Shown: one piece after another, positions 34,200-46,167 of the stretch
Layout: each line of letters begins with the position of its first letter
Numbering within the stretch: position 1 is the first letter of the stretch
Assembly: GCF_037893015.1 (NCBI RefSeq)
Contig: NC_133666.1
Location: forward strand, 567,831,712 to 567,895,711
Length of the DNA: 64,000 nucleotides
From: Macrotis lagotis
Lineage: Eukaryota; Chordata; Mammalia; Peramelemorphia; Peramelidae
Direction: 5' to 3'
The notes under the pieces: model-generated
What the model saw: the letters and a program-made list of their open reading frames with translations, nothing else
Told to the model about the DNA's origin: nothing
Database searches by the model: none
Translations under genes and position numbers: made by a program

Positions 34200-36480
34200 A
34201 AAAGACAACTATACACTTACACACAGATGTGTATAATGTTAGAACTATATATCTTCCTTGCTCAACATATTTATCATGTAATATTTCTAAAGAGTGTTCT
34301 ATTCTTATTAATTATTATTTTGGGTGCTGTTAACAATCATATTTTGTGCGTAAATATTCAGTTAAAATGTTAAATCCATTTGTTTTCTTAATTCTTGGAG
34401 GAAAAAAAAGAAAATACTAGAATTTGGAACCTTTGAAAAGGAAACAGTATTCAAAACTATATAGTATCAAAATTCCTGAAATGGGTTGCTAATAAATAGA
34501 TTTGGCTCCTGATACTGGAAACATTCTTTTAAGATTTGTGTCTGTGTGTGTGTATGTGTGTGTGTGTGTGTGTGTGTTTTACAGGGCCAGGGACTGAAGG
34601 AGAAGAAAATACTGGCACAAACAACTGTAACACTCCATCAAATTTCTTTCAGAAATGTTAAGATTTTGGCCTTTGTTTTTCAAAATACCTTCCAATTCCT
34701 AGAATTTTCTTGAATATATACTTTGTCACCTGCTCAAGCAAAAGAAATGAATTGAAAACATCTTTACATTTAGTGTGGGAAGAGAATAATGTTGATCTAT
34801 ATCTTCCCTTGATATTTTCCTGCTTTTCTTAAAATTCAGAACATCGTTTGAAGTAAAACTAATCCTGGAAAGATTGATTTAAGATAGTATCTCTTTATGG
34901 CACTTTATTGGTCCATTTATTCTCTAAATGTGCAACAGAACATTTACTTGTCTATAATTTTGTTTGAACACCATTTATAATAATTATATATCCAACCAGG
35001 TACCATTTAGTACTGGAAAATAGACTCATTCTTCTCTGTGTAGTCTGTATGATATTTAATGCCAATAAATAAAATGATTAAAAATCTACACTTAAAAAAA
35101 TCGGTATGTGATTAACTTAACCTGACAAAAATTAATAGAAATACTATCCTGACTGCCATCCCCCCTTATTAGAATCCATTGTGGTTTAGCAAGCTAAGAA
35201 AATTGGGTTATTTTATACACTATTTCTGCTGCAAACCCCTGGGACATTTAAAGCCAGCCTGAATGAAGCATTAAAGAGTGCATTGAAGAGAATAATTTTG
35301 CACAGGCAGGGAGAGTTGATTACATTCAATACATTTTCTCTCTTTCTGTCTCTCTACTTCTGATTTAAAGAGCAACTGTTTAAAAAACCCCACACCAAAC
35401 TTATTTACTAACTACTGGTATATTCTTTGGGTGGTTAATATGCTTTTTCATAACTGGGGACTTCATATTACAGGGGAGGATATTAAGTTCAATCTAACTA
35501 CAAATATTTATTGGAAACATACCATATCCTGCAGAACATACCAAACTCAGAGGCAACTTGGTGGTGAGGCAATTTAAATCTATCTTCTACTGTACTCTGA
35601 ACCAAAGAAATTAAAACCAGTGTCCCTCACACCATAAATTGTTCTAAAATACCATTAAGGACTATCTTATTGAATTGAACCAATGGTAAATACAACAGCA
35701 CTGACAGCAGGACCACAGATTATTTGGGAAGCAGAAATGGTAGTTACCCTGAATTTAAATCATCTTTAAAATTTAGAACTATATGCAGTTTTTCAGGTTA
35801 CATCATTTTCAGAGAGATCATTCATAAATGTACTCAAATCTTTCTTAAATTTGCTTATAATTTCAGTTTTTATTATTTTTTGAGATAATTTTCACTGTAT
35901 TACTTAAGCATAAAAATTGGGATAGAAATTTATTATGTATTCGTTGTACTATGTGGAAGGTGAAAACATGTCCCCCAAAACCTAATCAAATATAGCAAAG
36001 ATTTATTTTAATTCTTAGCTTAAATGATAATCATTTGTTCTACCTATAATTCTGCATTATGTTATATTTCCATTTCCTTTTCCCTTACTCCCTTTTCCCC
36101 TATGTTATCTTTTCTTCTTTCAAGATTCAATGGCTTTCCCTAATCTAGAATTCTGAAACAAAATTGTATTAATGAGTGTAGTGGTTTTATAAGGAAGTTG
36201 ATTATACAAGAAACCAAGAACTGAAATGAATTAAGATCAGGTAAAATTTGTGTTGTGTGTATATATGTGAGTTGTGTGTGTAAGTGTCACACATTGGGGA
36301 GGTAACTCAAATGCTGCTCAAATGCTGTTCTAGTATTTCTTTCCTTTTCTTACATTTACTCTCTGGAAGGAACATAAATACAGCCTTCATACCAGGTTAG
36401 AAAATAAAATATTTGGAATAAAATTCATTTTCACTTTCTTCTTGCACATTTTGCATTTTAACTGTACATTAGTTTTAAAA
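34200..36480. other. Unassigned sequence with a possible conserved non-coding segment
   Basis: No gene or repeat recognised except a (TG)n run at 34546-34577. About 35165-35345 has balanced composition and no repeat signature, including 'ctgcaaacccctgggacat' and 'aataattttgcacaggcag'. It looks like unique sequence. Confidence 0.4.
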
Positions 36481-36484
36481 GACA

Positions 36485-36705
36485 CTTAATTTCTTTCCAA
36501 TTGCATTTTAAAACAATTTTTAACATTTATTTGTTTTTGATGTTTTGAGTTCCTATTTTCCCTCCCTCCTTCTCAATCCTCTCCTCTCCCTGAAATGTTA
36601 AGCAGTTATGCATGAACAATCAGGCAAAATAATTCCATATTAGTCATTCTGTATAAGAAGAATCAAATAAAAGGAAGAAAAATGAAAGTGTATATGTTAA
36701 AAATT
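36485..36705 (-). mobile_element. LINE-1 3' UTR fragment
   Basis: 'ctttccaattgcatttta', 'gttttgagttcctattttccc', 'tattagtcattctgtataa' are complements of the L1 3' end seen in the other copies. Confidence 0.65.
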
Positions 36706-36774
36706 ATCAGTTATTTCTGTCTTTCTCCCTCCCTCCCTTCTTTCCTTTTCTTTCCCTTTCTTTGTTTCTTTCAG

Positions 36775-36895
36775 AAAGGGCTGAGGAATGATCAAAAGTT
36801 TACTAACCTAGTAAGTAGCTGAATTTGAACTCAGAAAGATTAGTCTTTCTGACTCCAGGCCCAACATTCTATCCACTGTGCCACTTAGACAACCT
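36775..36895 (-). mobile_element. MIR/WSINE-like remnant
   Basis: 'tagctgaatttgaactcag', 'tttctgactccaggcccaac', 'attctatccactgtgccact' on the plus strand. Confidence 0.65.
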
Positions 36896-36899
36896 CTTA

Positions 36900-37625
36900 T
36901 CCTTCAAAATGCACATCATAAATGTTTGTTGAATAGATGAATCTGAGGTCTACTTGTAACAAAGGAGAAGTCTTTTCAGAATCTTGATTCTATCACTCAA
37001 CTGTTCATTTTTTTTGATTGCAATGTGAAAAATGGCAACTCAGGAGTGAGTTATCATAGAGGGAGTTGATCAAAATGATGAAAGATCTTTCTTTTCACAC
37101 TAAGGATTAAGGGATATTGGTGAATCCAGGAGGATATGATTGAATAAGATAAACTTAGCAATGCTGTAAAACTCAAATGAGAAATGATTTCTCCATATTT
37201 TCTACTTTATTATAAATTGACCATTACTTCTCATTATTTTCAAATACACTCAATAATTTTAACTCACATTATATACAGACACATATTATATACAAATATA
37301 TAATTGCATGTACACTCAACATATTCATGTATACATTTACATATATAATATACATTATTGATATTGATGTATAGGTCATGTGGATCACCAACTGAGTAGA
37401 ACTCCCTCCATCTTGGTGAACCGAGCATAATTCCCTCCGACTGTGTAAAGCAATAACTGACCAATTAAAGGACCTCTTTGTCATGCTCTTCACTCCAAAA
37501 ACTCTTCCACAAGAATATCTTGTGGTAACACCTGTTCATGAAGATTTCAAGGGTTCCCTAGCTTCAAGAATCAGCTTGATAATTCAGGTCAACATATTTT
37601 AACAGTCAACTCTGGCAGTTTCTTC
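36900..37625. other. Unassigned sequence
   Basis: TA-rich at 37260-37370, then GC-richer unrecognised sequence at 37380-37620. Confidence 0.4.
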
Positions 37626-37628
37626 TCC

Positions 37629-37700
37629 CTATTTATTTATTTATTTATTCATTTATTTATTTATTTGTCTATCTATCTATCTATTTATTTAGTTAGTTAC
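37629..37700. repeat. (TTTA)n/(TCTA)n microsatellite
   Basis: Grew next to the tail of the adjacent minus-strand SINE. Confidence 0.9.
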
Positions 37701-37828
37701 TTTTTGCAAGGTAATGGTGTTTGCCCAAGGCCACACAAGCAATTATTAAGTGTCTGAGGCCAGATTTGAACCCAGGTACTCCTGACTTCAGGACTAATGC
37801 TCTATCTACTGTGACACCTAGCTGCCCC
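37701..37828 (-). mobile_element. WSINE1-type SINE
   Basis: 'tttttgcaaggtaatggtg' to 'cacctagctgcccc' on the plus strand; slightly shortened in the core. Confidence 0.85.
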
Positions 37829-37829
37829 C

Positions 37830-38625
37830 TCCAAATTTATTTGTGAATGAAACTTTCCTGCTCCTTTGCAGTTTAAACAGATTTAAGCCCTAATTAATCT
37901 ATTTTTGGGAAGTTTCTGCTTCTTGCAGTGGAGCTTCTTCACTGGTGAACTTAATAAACAAAAATACAAGTTTGATTTTCTGGAGTCTTGTTAATCTTGC
38001 ATCATCCATAATGAATTGAAGATTTTCCTGTCCCATTAGCAAAATTCTATAAATATGCTTTGGTCACAGAATTAAAGGAATCCTCTGCAGTTAATTATCA
38101 TTTCTCTTTAACAACTGCCAACAATGCATTTATTGATAGCAATATCAGGATCATAACATTCAAAGTAGTTTTGTTAGATTTAAGATATCTTAGTTCAAGG
38201 AAATTATATGAAACTTTTGAGCAAGAGCATTCATATCATACAGAAAGAAAACATGTGTTTCTAAGGATTATTTCAAAGTTAGACTAGTCTAGAAGCCAAT
38301 AAAATGTCTACTCATTGGTCTCTTGACTAAGATATATTTTATATTCTTTTTTGGAGAATGGAGACTAAGAGTTTAATTGGTATCAAACATAAAAAGAAAT
38401 TATGGAATGCATTCAGAATCTTGAATGATTATATTATGGAAAAAATGGAAAAAAATAGGCTAGATTGAAAAGGAAAGATGGGTTGATGAATTGGTGGATG
38501 AATGTCCTATTACTTCTAGTATTACAAATAAAGTTTAATGTTAGACACTTAAAATTCTACTGAATCTCACTTCCTCTTTCATTTATAGTCTTTCTATACA
38601 TCATTCTCCTCTACTGATTCTACAA
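37830..38625. other. Unassigned sequence
   Basis: No gene or repeat recognised; the 75-codon frame at 38060 has no known motif. Confidence 0.4.
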
Positions 38626-38631
38626 TTCATT

Positions 38632-39260
38632 TGTTACTGCTGAGATTTGGGGTAGCCAGATAGGAAAAGAAATTTGGGGTAACTGAGAAATGAGGATCAC
38701 TGAAAGATGAATGAATTCCTATGCCCTCTGGGAATTTAAAACTGTCAGGATCTTATTATGAAATATAGCAAAATAAGTTAAAAAACTTTTCCTCTCGAAG
38801 AGTCCAAAAGCACTTTAGGACATAGTGAATAATAGACACAGTTGCTTGGTAGATAGAGACAAAGACAGAGAGAGGGAGATAAAGAGAAGTAGGGATAAAA
38901 GCAGTCAGATAGAGTTGATTGTGGCAGAGAAAGAGAATCAGCCCTGAGATGAGGTCCAGAACATGTTTTATAGTCTTGCCTCTTATCTGGGCACTGAGGG
39001 CAAAAGGAGAAAGCCCTTCCCCCACTTATGACTGAAACCAGATAGATGGGTGAAGACTGGGGGGTGGTGGAAATGAGGAGACAGGATGCAAATTTTGCAT
39101 TAAATAATGAAACAATAGGAATCAATTTACATCTCAAGAGCAAAGACTGGTCCACACCCTTAACAAGACTTCCAGATTTAACAGCATTAAAATTTACAGA
39201 ACTTATTTTTGATTATAATTTTTCTGCATTCATAATTATCTCATACTTCTCTCCATCACA
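38632..39260 (-). mobile_element. Solo LTR, same family as 25879-26427 (fossil)
   Basis: Aligns with the LTR at 25879-26427 along its length. Shared blocks include 'aaaaacttttcctc', 'gggcactgagggcaaaag', 'caatttacatctcaagagcaaagac' type sequence and 'ttcataattatctc'. TG...CA on the minus strand, with a TATA box 'ctataaaac' at about 38970. No internal viral genes adjoin it. It looks old, and the two overlapping open frames are incidental. Confidence 0.7.
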
Positions 39261-39261
39261 G

Positions 39262-40480
39262 CTTCCTGACAACTAGTGCTATTTCTTGAACATTGGTACT
39301 AAGCTAAATGAGAACAGATGGGAAGAAATGGAACTCATTATCCGAAAAAAAGTATTTGGAATAAGTGAAGGTTACATATTTGAAAGGTTATCATGTAGAA
39401 TTGGGGATAGAATTGCTCTGTTTGACCCTAGACAAGATCTAGTAAAAAAAAAAAACTAACTAAAAGTTAGTAGTTATCTAAATATAGGATAGACCCTCTT
39501 GTACAGTGAAATTTCTGTTCCTAAAAGATCTCAAGTTGACGCTAAAAAGCCCATTGTTAGGTTAGCACACATGATCTATGAAATCCATTCTAAATCTGAG
39601 ATTTTATGAAACATTGAAGGATGCAAAGAAAGGTATTGATACTTCAACTTGGAAGCATTGCCATCATATTGTGGAAATTCTGAAATAACATTTAAATGAT
39701 AATATAATATCTGGGTACCTTTTCTCTCTCCCTTTTTATTTTTACAGTGTTTCAGATCCCAAATCATAACTGAATGAAGTTGAAGGAAGAATCAATTCAA
39801 TCAGCACTTGTTTGGGGACTTAACTGTGGGCTTTTGAGGGATTAAAGTGAAATGGGTTAAGGCAGCCTTTTTTTCCCCTTTCTCATCTAAGAATTGAAAA
39901 CAATAAAAGAGACAGGCATATAGGTTTGACAGGATTCAAAAACATAGAGGGACATTTTAAAATTAAATGACTATTTTTTTTCTATAACAAATTTGCTTTT
40001 AAATTTTTATCATGGTAAGAACCTTATTGGAGGAGTAGGAATAAATTGGAGTTAAACATATCTTCTTTCTAAAACTACTCCTTTTGAACTGACACCTAAA
40101 TTTAAGAAAGAATCAATTCTACCAGCCCTGGATATATCAAAGTCAATATACGTGCAGTAAAAGCTGGCCCTTTTTATTAGTGTGCTACACTGATTACAAG
40201 CTAATTTGGCCCTTGGGAGTTTTCTGGGGTTATAATCATCCTAGGAAATACAATCTATGGGAAAAGGTTACAGTGACAATGATGTATAGGCTGGTTGACA
40301 AACCCCCTGAGAAGGATCCTGGGAAACACAGTCCTTAAAGGTGGAGGATGAGGTTAGGTTGGGTGAAGGTAGAATCCTGAAACTGTTCAAATCAGATTAT
40401 ATCAAAGGCTAAGGAATAGGTATGATTTAAGTCAACTGGATTCAAGAAGATAGTTATTTAGCAATAGAACAAAAGCAGTT
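39262..40480. other. Unassigned sequence
   Basis: No gene or repeat recognised. Confidence 0.4.
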
Positions 40481-40489
40481 TTTAGCATA

Positions 40490-41300
40490 TTTTGGAGATT
40501 ATGTAGAAGGTGGTAAATTAGAAAGTCAAGAGGAGGGCAACCAGGACAGTAAAAAGTATTGAAATTATGCCATATAAATAGTTAAAGGAAATGGATACAT
40601 TTTACTTGGAGAGGAAAAAAGAAAGGGAAATGATAGCTATCTTTAAAGTTTGAAAGACCATAATGAAGAAAATTTTGATTTGTTCTGCTGGTTCTCAGGG
40701 GGCCCAACTAGAAGAAGCTAGTTGCAAAAAAGTAACTTTTAAATTTAATGCAAGGCAGGAGTTCCCAATAATCAGAGGAATGCATTATAACCTGATCCCT
40801 TTCTTCCTTTCTACCTTTCCAGTCTTAATATATTTTATTCCCCTTTCTATATTCTGTTATCTAGCTACACTTGCCTATGTCCCATTCCTCCCACATTAAC
40901 ACTTACTCGTCTGATTCTGTGCTTTTTTCATTGTCTGTCCACCATGCTTGGAATGCTTACCCTTATTGACTCTACTTCATAGATTCCCTGTCTTTTCCAC
41001 ATTCAATTCAATTCTTGCCTTTTGAAAGAAACATTTTTCTGTTCCTTTCCAAATGTGGGTGACTTTCCTCTGAGATTCCCTCTCATTTACATTATATTTA
41101 TATTGTTTGCTCCAATATTTGAATTCCTCAGGATATTGTCTTTCTTTGCATCATCATCATTTATTACAGTACCTAGAGTATAGTGCATATTAAATACTTG
41201 CTCATTGGTTGGTCTGCTTATGGAGGTGGTGAGTTCTTCACTAGGAATCTTCAAGAAGGGATAAAATATCACTTCTCACTATATTATGGTGAAAAAATTA
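40490..41300 (+). mobile_element. CR1/L3-clade LINE remnant split by an L2 fragment
   Basis: 'gaggagggcaaccaggacag', 'gggaaatgatagctatcttta', 'gatttgttctgctggttctc' (40530-40700) and, after a gap, 'ggaggtggtgagttcttcac', 'ggaatcttcaagaaggga' (41222-41262) are consecutive parts of the CR1/L3 ORF2 C-terminal region. The code pattern is RGDMIAVFKYLK...LFLAPEG...W-GL--EVVS. The piece between is L2. Confidence 0.65.
40795..41215 (+). mobile_element. L2 3' fragment inside the CR1/L3 element
   Basis: 'catgcttggaatgcttaccc', 'cattcaattcaattcttgcc', 'ttgaattcctcaggatattg', 'tacagtacctagagtatagt', 'aaatacttgctcattgg' follow L2 3' end order. Confidence 0.65.
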
Positions 41301-41545
41301 TTAATAACCAATTCCTAATATTGAGAGTTTTTTTTTATTTTATTATTTACTGACTAGGTTAAAATAGCCTCTGATGGACAGATTTGGTTAGCATTCTTTT
41401 CAATTTTGGGTAGGACCCCATGCAAATGGAAACATTTATTTCTGATTAAAGGGTAAAGACCTTTAATCTAGGTAAATTCCATTGTATTCTATTTAAGTAG
41501 CCTAGGGTGTTGAATAAATAATTTGTCTAGATAATTAAATAGATA

Positions 41546-41896
41546 TGTTGGGGGCTGGGGCTGGAGAGGAGTCTCTTTTTCCAAGACTGATGTAGTCAGT
41601 CATGTTCCTCATCCCCCTGCCCCAGTCATTCCCTTTAGAATAAGCCCATGCCTCAGTATGATATTCATTCTCTAATTAATTGTTGACCAATCAGTGTTAA
41701 TTTCCACCAGTCAGGAATATCTACTTTTCCAAGAGATATGTACTCCTATTCCAAGGATATAAACATTCAGTGACCCTAATGGTCATCTTTGATTTACAAG
41801 AGAAAAATCACTGAACTCCATCTATTAATCATTTGCTCATCATAAATAATAAATTGATTATTAATTACCCATTATTATTTACTCCTGTTTCCCACA
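41546..41896 (+). mobile_element. Probable solo LTR, third family (fossil)
   Basis: Begins TGTTGGGG and ends CCCACA, imperfect inverted termini. It has a CCAAT box (41687-41691), TATAAA (41758-41763) and AATAAA (41848-41853) in promoter-to-poly(A) order. Short, about 350 bp, without adjoining viral genes. Family not named. Confidence 0.6.
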
Positions 41897-41899
41897 TTT

Positions 41900-42340
41900 T
41901 TAATTCTTCACAAAGGAGAAGATTCTTTTTCAGAAACTGGTTGAATTCAATAGCTGTTGGACTCTCTTACAATTCTAAAAATCCTTTCTTTTATCCTGTG
42001 AAGCAATGTTCAGTGTGAAAGTTTTATTTTATCGCAACAAACATCCAGAGCATTGCATGATAAAAGTTTTAATATTAATAACCTTTGATTGACAGAATAA
42101 ATGGTTTCAAAAGTGTCAATCAAAATAGAATTTGAATTAATTTTTGATGCCTCTTTATGCATCTTTGAGAAGTAATAATATATATATATCAAGTATATTT
42201 ACAGAAGTAGTATATGTCTATTTATATAGAGATGCTTTTGCAGTTATTTCATAGCTATACAGATGGACATGAACCATATTTGACAAAAAACAAATTTTAG
42301 CTTAAAGGGAATCCAACTGTAGAGATTTTATCATTGTACT
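41900..42340. other. Unassigned sequence
   Basis: AT-rich; nothing recognised. Confidence 0.4.
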
Positions 42341-42344
42341 TCAT

Positions 42345-42570
42345 GTAGCTAGGTGGTTCACCACACAGACCAGTATCAGAAATCTTTCAGTCAGTCTAAC
42401 CTCAGAAATTGTGTGTGGTCAAGGGGAAATCAGTTAAACTTTTTTTCTCTCAGTTTCTTCAACTGTAAATTAGGAACAATAGAACCTACCTTGTAGAATT
42501 GTTTTGAGGATGAAATGATATAATAGTTGCAAAGCACTTAGCAGAAACTGGCATACATTAGATTGTAAAA
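42345..42570 (+). mobile_element. MIR/tRNA-SINE remnant
   Basis: 'cagtttcttcaactgtaaat', 'cctaccttgtagaattgttt', 'gaggatgaaatgatataat', 'gcaaagcacttagcagaaac' are in MIR order; the head near 42350 is weak. Confidence 0.65.
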
Positions 42571-42574
42571 TGAA

Positions 42575-43470
42575 TTATTTTTTTTCTTTGACTCCTCCCA
42601 AGCTCTATTTGCTATACATAAAACTGTAAGAAATCATTTTTTTGAAAGGTCTCTCTTTATGGTATGGAAGAATGAATTGTGGCAGTAGCTGAGTGACACT
42701 GGCAATTCTTGCCCAATGACTAATTCATTTCACTAGACTGCATGAAGGTAGGAAGGGTGTCCACTTATCTTCCTGGTTTGCAAGACAAATACTCTTAAAG
42801 CAGTACTAAAATTGATCTGTTTACTAACAGATTAGCAATGAAATTTAGGTACTGTATGACTTCCTGAAAAGAAGATTCACATTTGAATTCACATTTGAAA
42901 AACTGGTTAGGTACAAAGATCCTGGGTTTGAGAGAAGCCATTTTTTTGGGCAGAAGTCATTACTCTTGGCATATCTTCTTGGACATACCACCTAATATCT
43001 GATATCCAGCCCCAGTCCTAAATTGTAGGATATCTCCTTCTTTTGATGGACTAGCTAGAAGTAGTTTTTCATATCTTACCTTCTGATAGTGGAAGGTTTA
43101 AGGATCATAGTTCCCTGAAGTAACTTTAGGAATTTAGCATTCTAATCAGACCATCCAGGTAAACTTATATAATCAGCAAACTTATAGAAATATTGATAAA
43201 CATGAATGTTAGCCTGTTTTGTTCTTTCTTAAGAGCTCTGGAAGTTAACTTTTATCCCTTATTAAAAAAAAAACCTTTCAGGGTTAAAATGTATTTAATG
43301 TAATTCTTATATTTAAGGCCAAAGCCCAGTGAGGAACCTTTATAATTTTTGGAGGACCCCTCTTCAGTACCTATTGGTGCAGAATGTAGATGACATATTT
43401 GCCTGTTTGGATTCAGGATAAAATGGGATGGTAGATTTATGGCAAAAGGGACTTCAGAAGTCATATACAT
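42575..43470. other. Unassigned sequence
   Basis: No gene or repeat recognised. Confidence 0.4.
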
Positions 43471-43479
43471 ATATACCTT

Positions 43480-43543
43480 CTTTTAGAATGAAGGAAACTG
43501 CTATTTAAGGAAGTTTAAGTGATTTGTTTAAGATCATACAGAT
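43480..43543 (-). mobile_element. MIR half, left of an L1 insertion
   Basis: 'gaaggaaactgctatttaag', 'gtgatttgtttaagatcatac' is the complement of a MIR that resumes at 50839 ('gtaagagtcagagatgggt'). Confidence 0.7.
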
Positions 43544-45199
43544 TGGACTTCTGTGGCAGAGATAAGATGGCAGCACAAAGTTCGCATGCCCCTGGAACTT
43601 CTGGAACTTCTTCTGACACAGCTTTAAATGAAGTTACTGACCTTAAAGCTACAGATCCCACCAAAAAAACCCCAGAGAAACTAGCTCTCAAAATATCATG
43701 GAGAGCTTCAATAAAGGTCTGTCTCTTTAGGGTTAAAGGATAAATATAGCCCAGCATAAGTGGAAGAGCAGAAAAGTCAGTGGGAGCTCTTAGCCCCAGC
43801 ACAACACAGGTCAGGGCTCAGCAAACCAGTTAGATTGGATCAGCAGCCTTGGGAGCCCTGGAGCAATAGATAAGACTTGGTTGGGAACAAATCTCTGCAT
43901 AGGCAATGCCTGGGCTGCACAGGCAACACCTTGGAAGTAATCAACCCAGGATAAAATCCAAACCCTAATAAGAAAAAGCTTGGCACTATACTTCCTGTAC
44001 TCCAGGAATGCAACTCAACTGTCAAAATGATTAAAAAAAAATACAAAACAAAACAAAAAGAGCACTAACTGTAGAAACTGCTAATCATATAGGGATGGTA
44101 AAATTACCATCTCAGAAGAAGAGAGTAATGATAAATTGCCCAAATATGAAACTTCAAAGGGCTTATGATTTGGCCTCAAACCTAAAACTTTATAGAACAC
44201 CTCAAAAAAGATTTTAAAAACCAAAGAAGAGAGGAAGAAAAAAATTGGAAAAAGAAATGAGAGTAATGCTGTAGAATTATGAAAAATTGACTCTGAGAAG
44301 TCATTTCTTTTAAAATAAAACTAATCAATCAGAAGAAAAATGTAACTCATCCAAAATAAAATAGACAAACAAAATGAATGCAACCCATTTAAAATTGAAA
44401 TTAAACAACTGAAAAAGGAAACACAAAAATTAACTAAAGATACCATCCCTAAAAATCAGAATTGGACAAATGACTAATGACTCTATGAGACATAAAGACT
44501 CCATCAAACAAAATGAAAAGGCTGGAAAAACTGAAGAAATTGAAAAATATCTTTTAGAAAAAGAAACTACCTGGAGAATAGATAATTTACAAAATTATCT
44601 TACCCCAGAAAGATAATTTACAAAAATATTGGTCTATCTTGCAAGCCTTAATCAAAAAGAGCTTTGAAAATATTTTTTAAGGAAATTATCATAGAAAACT
44701 GTCCTAATATCCTAGAACAAGAAGTCAAATTAATTCTTTAAAAAATCCACTGATTGAAAAAACATTCCAGAATAAAAACTCCAAGGAATATTGTAGCCAA
44801 ATTTCAGAATTTTTAGCTAAAGGAGAAAATATTGCAAGCAACCAAAAAAGAAGCAATTTAAGTAAAAAGTAACCATAATCAGAATTACAAAGGATTTATC
44901 AATTTCAACATTAAAGGGTGTTTAGGAAGGCCTAGGATATGATGTTCCAATGGGCAAAGGACCTCAGATTACATCAAAGATTTAACTATCCTATAAAATT
45001 CAGCATGTTCTTTCAAAAGACAAGTTGGATTTTGATGAAATAGGGGATTTTCAAAATTTTCTTGTTTAACAAAAACAGAACTGAACAGAATATTAGTTCT
45101 TCAGATATAAGACACAAGAGATGAATAAAAAAAGATAAAAAGAAAAGCAAAAATACTCTGGTCAAAAATATTAAACTGTACACATGGCAAGATAATCCT

Positions 45200-45760
45200 T
45201 TTAATTCTTGAAAACTATATTTCTCTTAGAAAAGTTAAAAGAAACATACTTAGGAAGAGGGTAGGAGTAGAGGATGACCACAAACATATTGAATTTTAAA
45301 CTGATCCTTAGCTAATGAGAATTGAATATAGTTAGAGGGATTGTAGTTAGAGGATAAAGGTATAAATGAGTCATGAAGTGATGTTGATTACAAGAGTTGC
45401 ATTTTCTTTTGGAATAGAGGGAGGGAGAGAACTTAGAGGATATGTACTTAATGAAATCATTAAATGACCCTACTTTCCTAAATAAATTAGTTAATGAGGG
45501 TTTTAGTACACTAGGGATCAATGGAGAGAGCTATACTTAGAAAGGCTAGACATAAGTAGATCATAAAGTGATTTTGCTTTACTTTTTGCTTTAACCATCA
45601 TTAGAGGGAGTGTTAATAAAATGATTTTGATTTGCATGATACTTTAGGTCATAAGGATTGCCTGTCCAAAGAGGATAATTGAAAAGAGGGTGTGGTATAT
45701 AAATCTATTATAATTTGATGTTATTTATGATTCATGAAAAATGTATTTATTATGGAACAG
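45200..45760 (+). repeat. Degenerate repeats in the L1 inter-ORF spacer
   Basis: Segments 'ggtataaatgagtcatgaagtgat' near 45359, 'agacataagtagatcataaag' near 45548 and 'aggtcataaggattg' near 45647 look like worn copies of one unit. Confidence 0.4.
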
Positions 45761-46017
45761 AAGAAGGGAATGTATTTAGACAGTGACCATGAGTCAATGT
45801 TGTTTACCATTCAATCAATCAACCCTTGAGAAAAGTACATCTATCAGGATAGATTAAAAAAGAGTATATTGTGACAGAGTGATTGTATGTATAAAATAAT
45901 GTTTAAACAATAAAGACATGAAAAGTGGAATTATACTAAGAGAATGCTAAGCATTAGAGAATAAATAGCACCACATAAAGAGTTACAAAGACCTATTATC
46001 ATAAAGATAAAAAAAGG

Positions 46018-46167
46018 GGTGGCTAGGTGGTGCAGTGGTTAGAGCACTGGCCTTGGAGTCAGGAGTACCTGAGTTCGAATCCAACCTCAGACACTTAATA
46101 ATTAGCTAGCTGTGTGGCCTTGGGCAAGCCACTTAACTCCACTTGCCTAGCAAAAACAAAAAAAAAG
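46018..46167 (+). mobile_element. WSINE1-type SINE with perfect 15-bp target duplication
   Basis: 'ggtggctaggtggtgcagtg' to the A-rich tail. Duplication 'aaagataaaaaaagg' at 46003-46017 and 46168-46182. It lies in the L1 spacer. Confidence 0.95.

Noticed and set aside
37629-37700. CRISPR-like regular repeat
   Set aside because: Plain tetranucleotide microsatellite; no spacers, and the genome is vertebrate.
38778-39155. 125-codon frame on the minus strand
   Set aside because: Lies wholly inside the second solo LTR.
25879-39260. One provirus bounded by the two related LTRs
   Set aside because: The LTRs are clearly diverged from each other, the interval has L1, MIR and other LTRs, and no retroviral coding sequence is seen.
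43515-43802. Antisense and sense frames at the L1 5' end
   Set aside because: L1 5' UTR sequence; no known protein.
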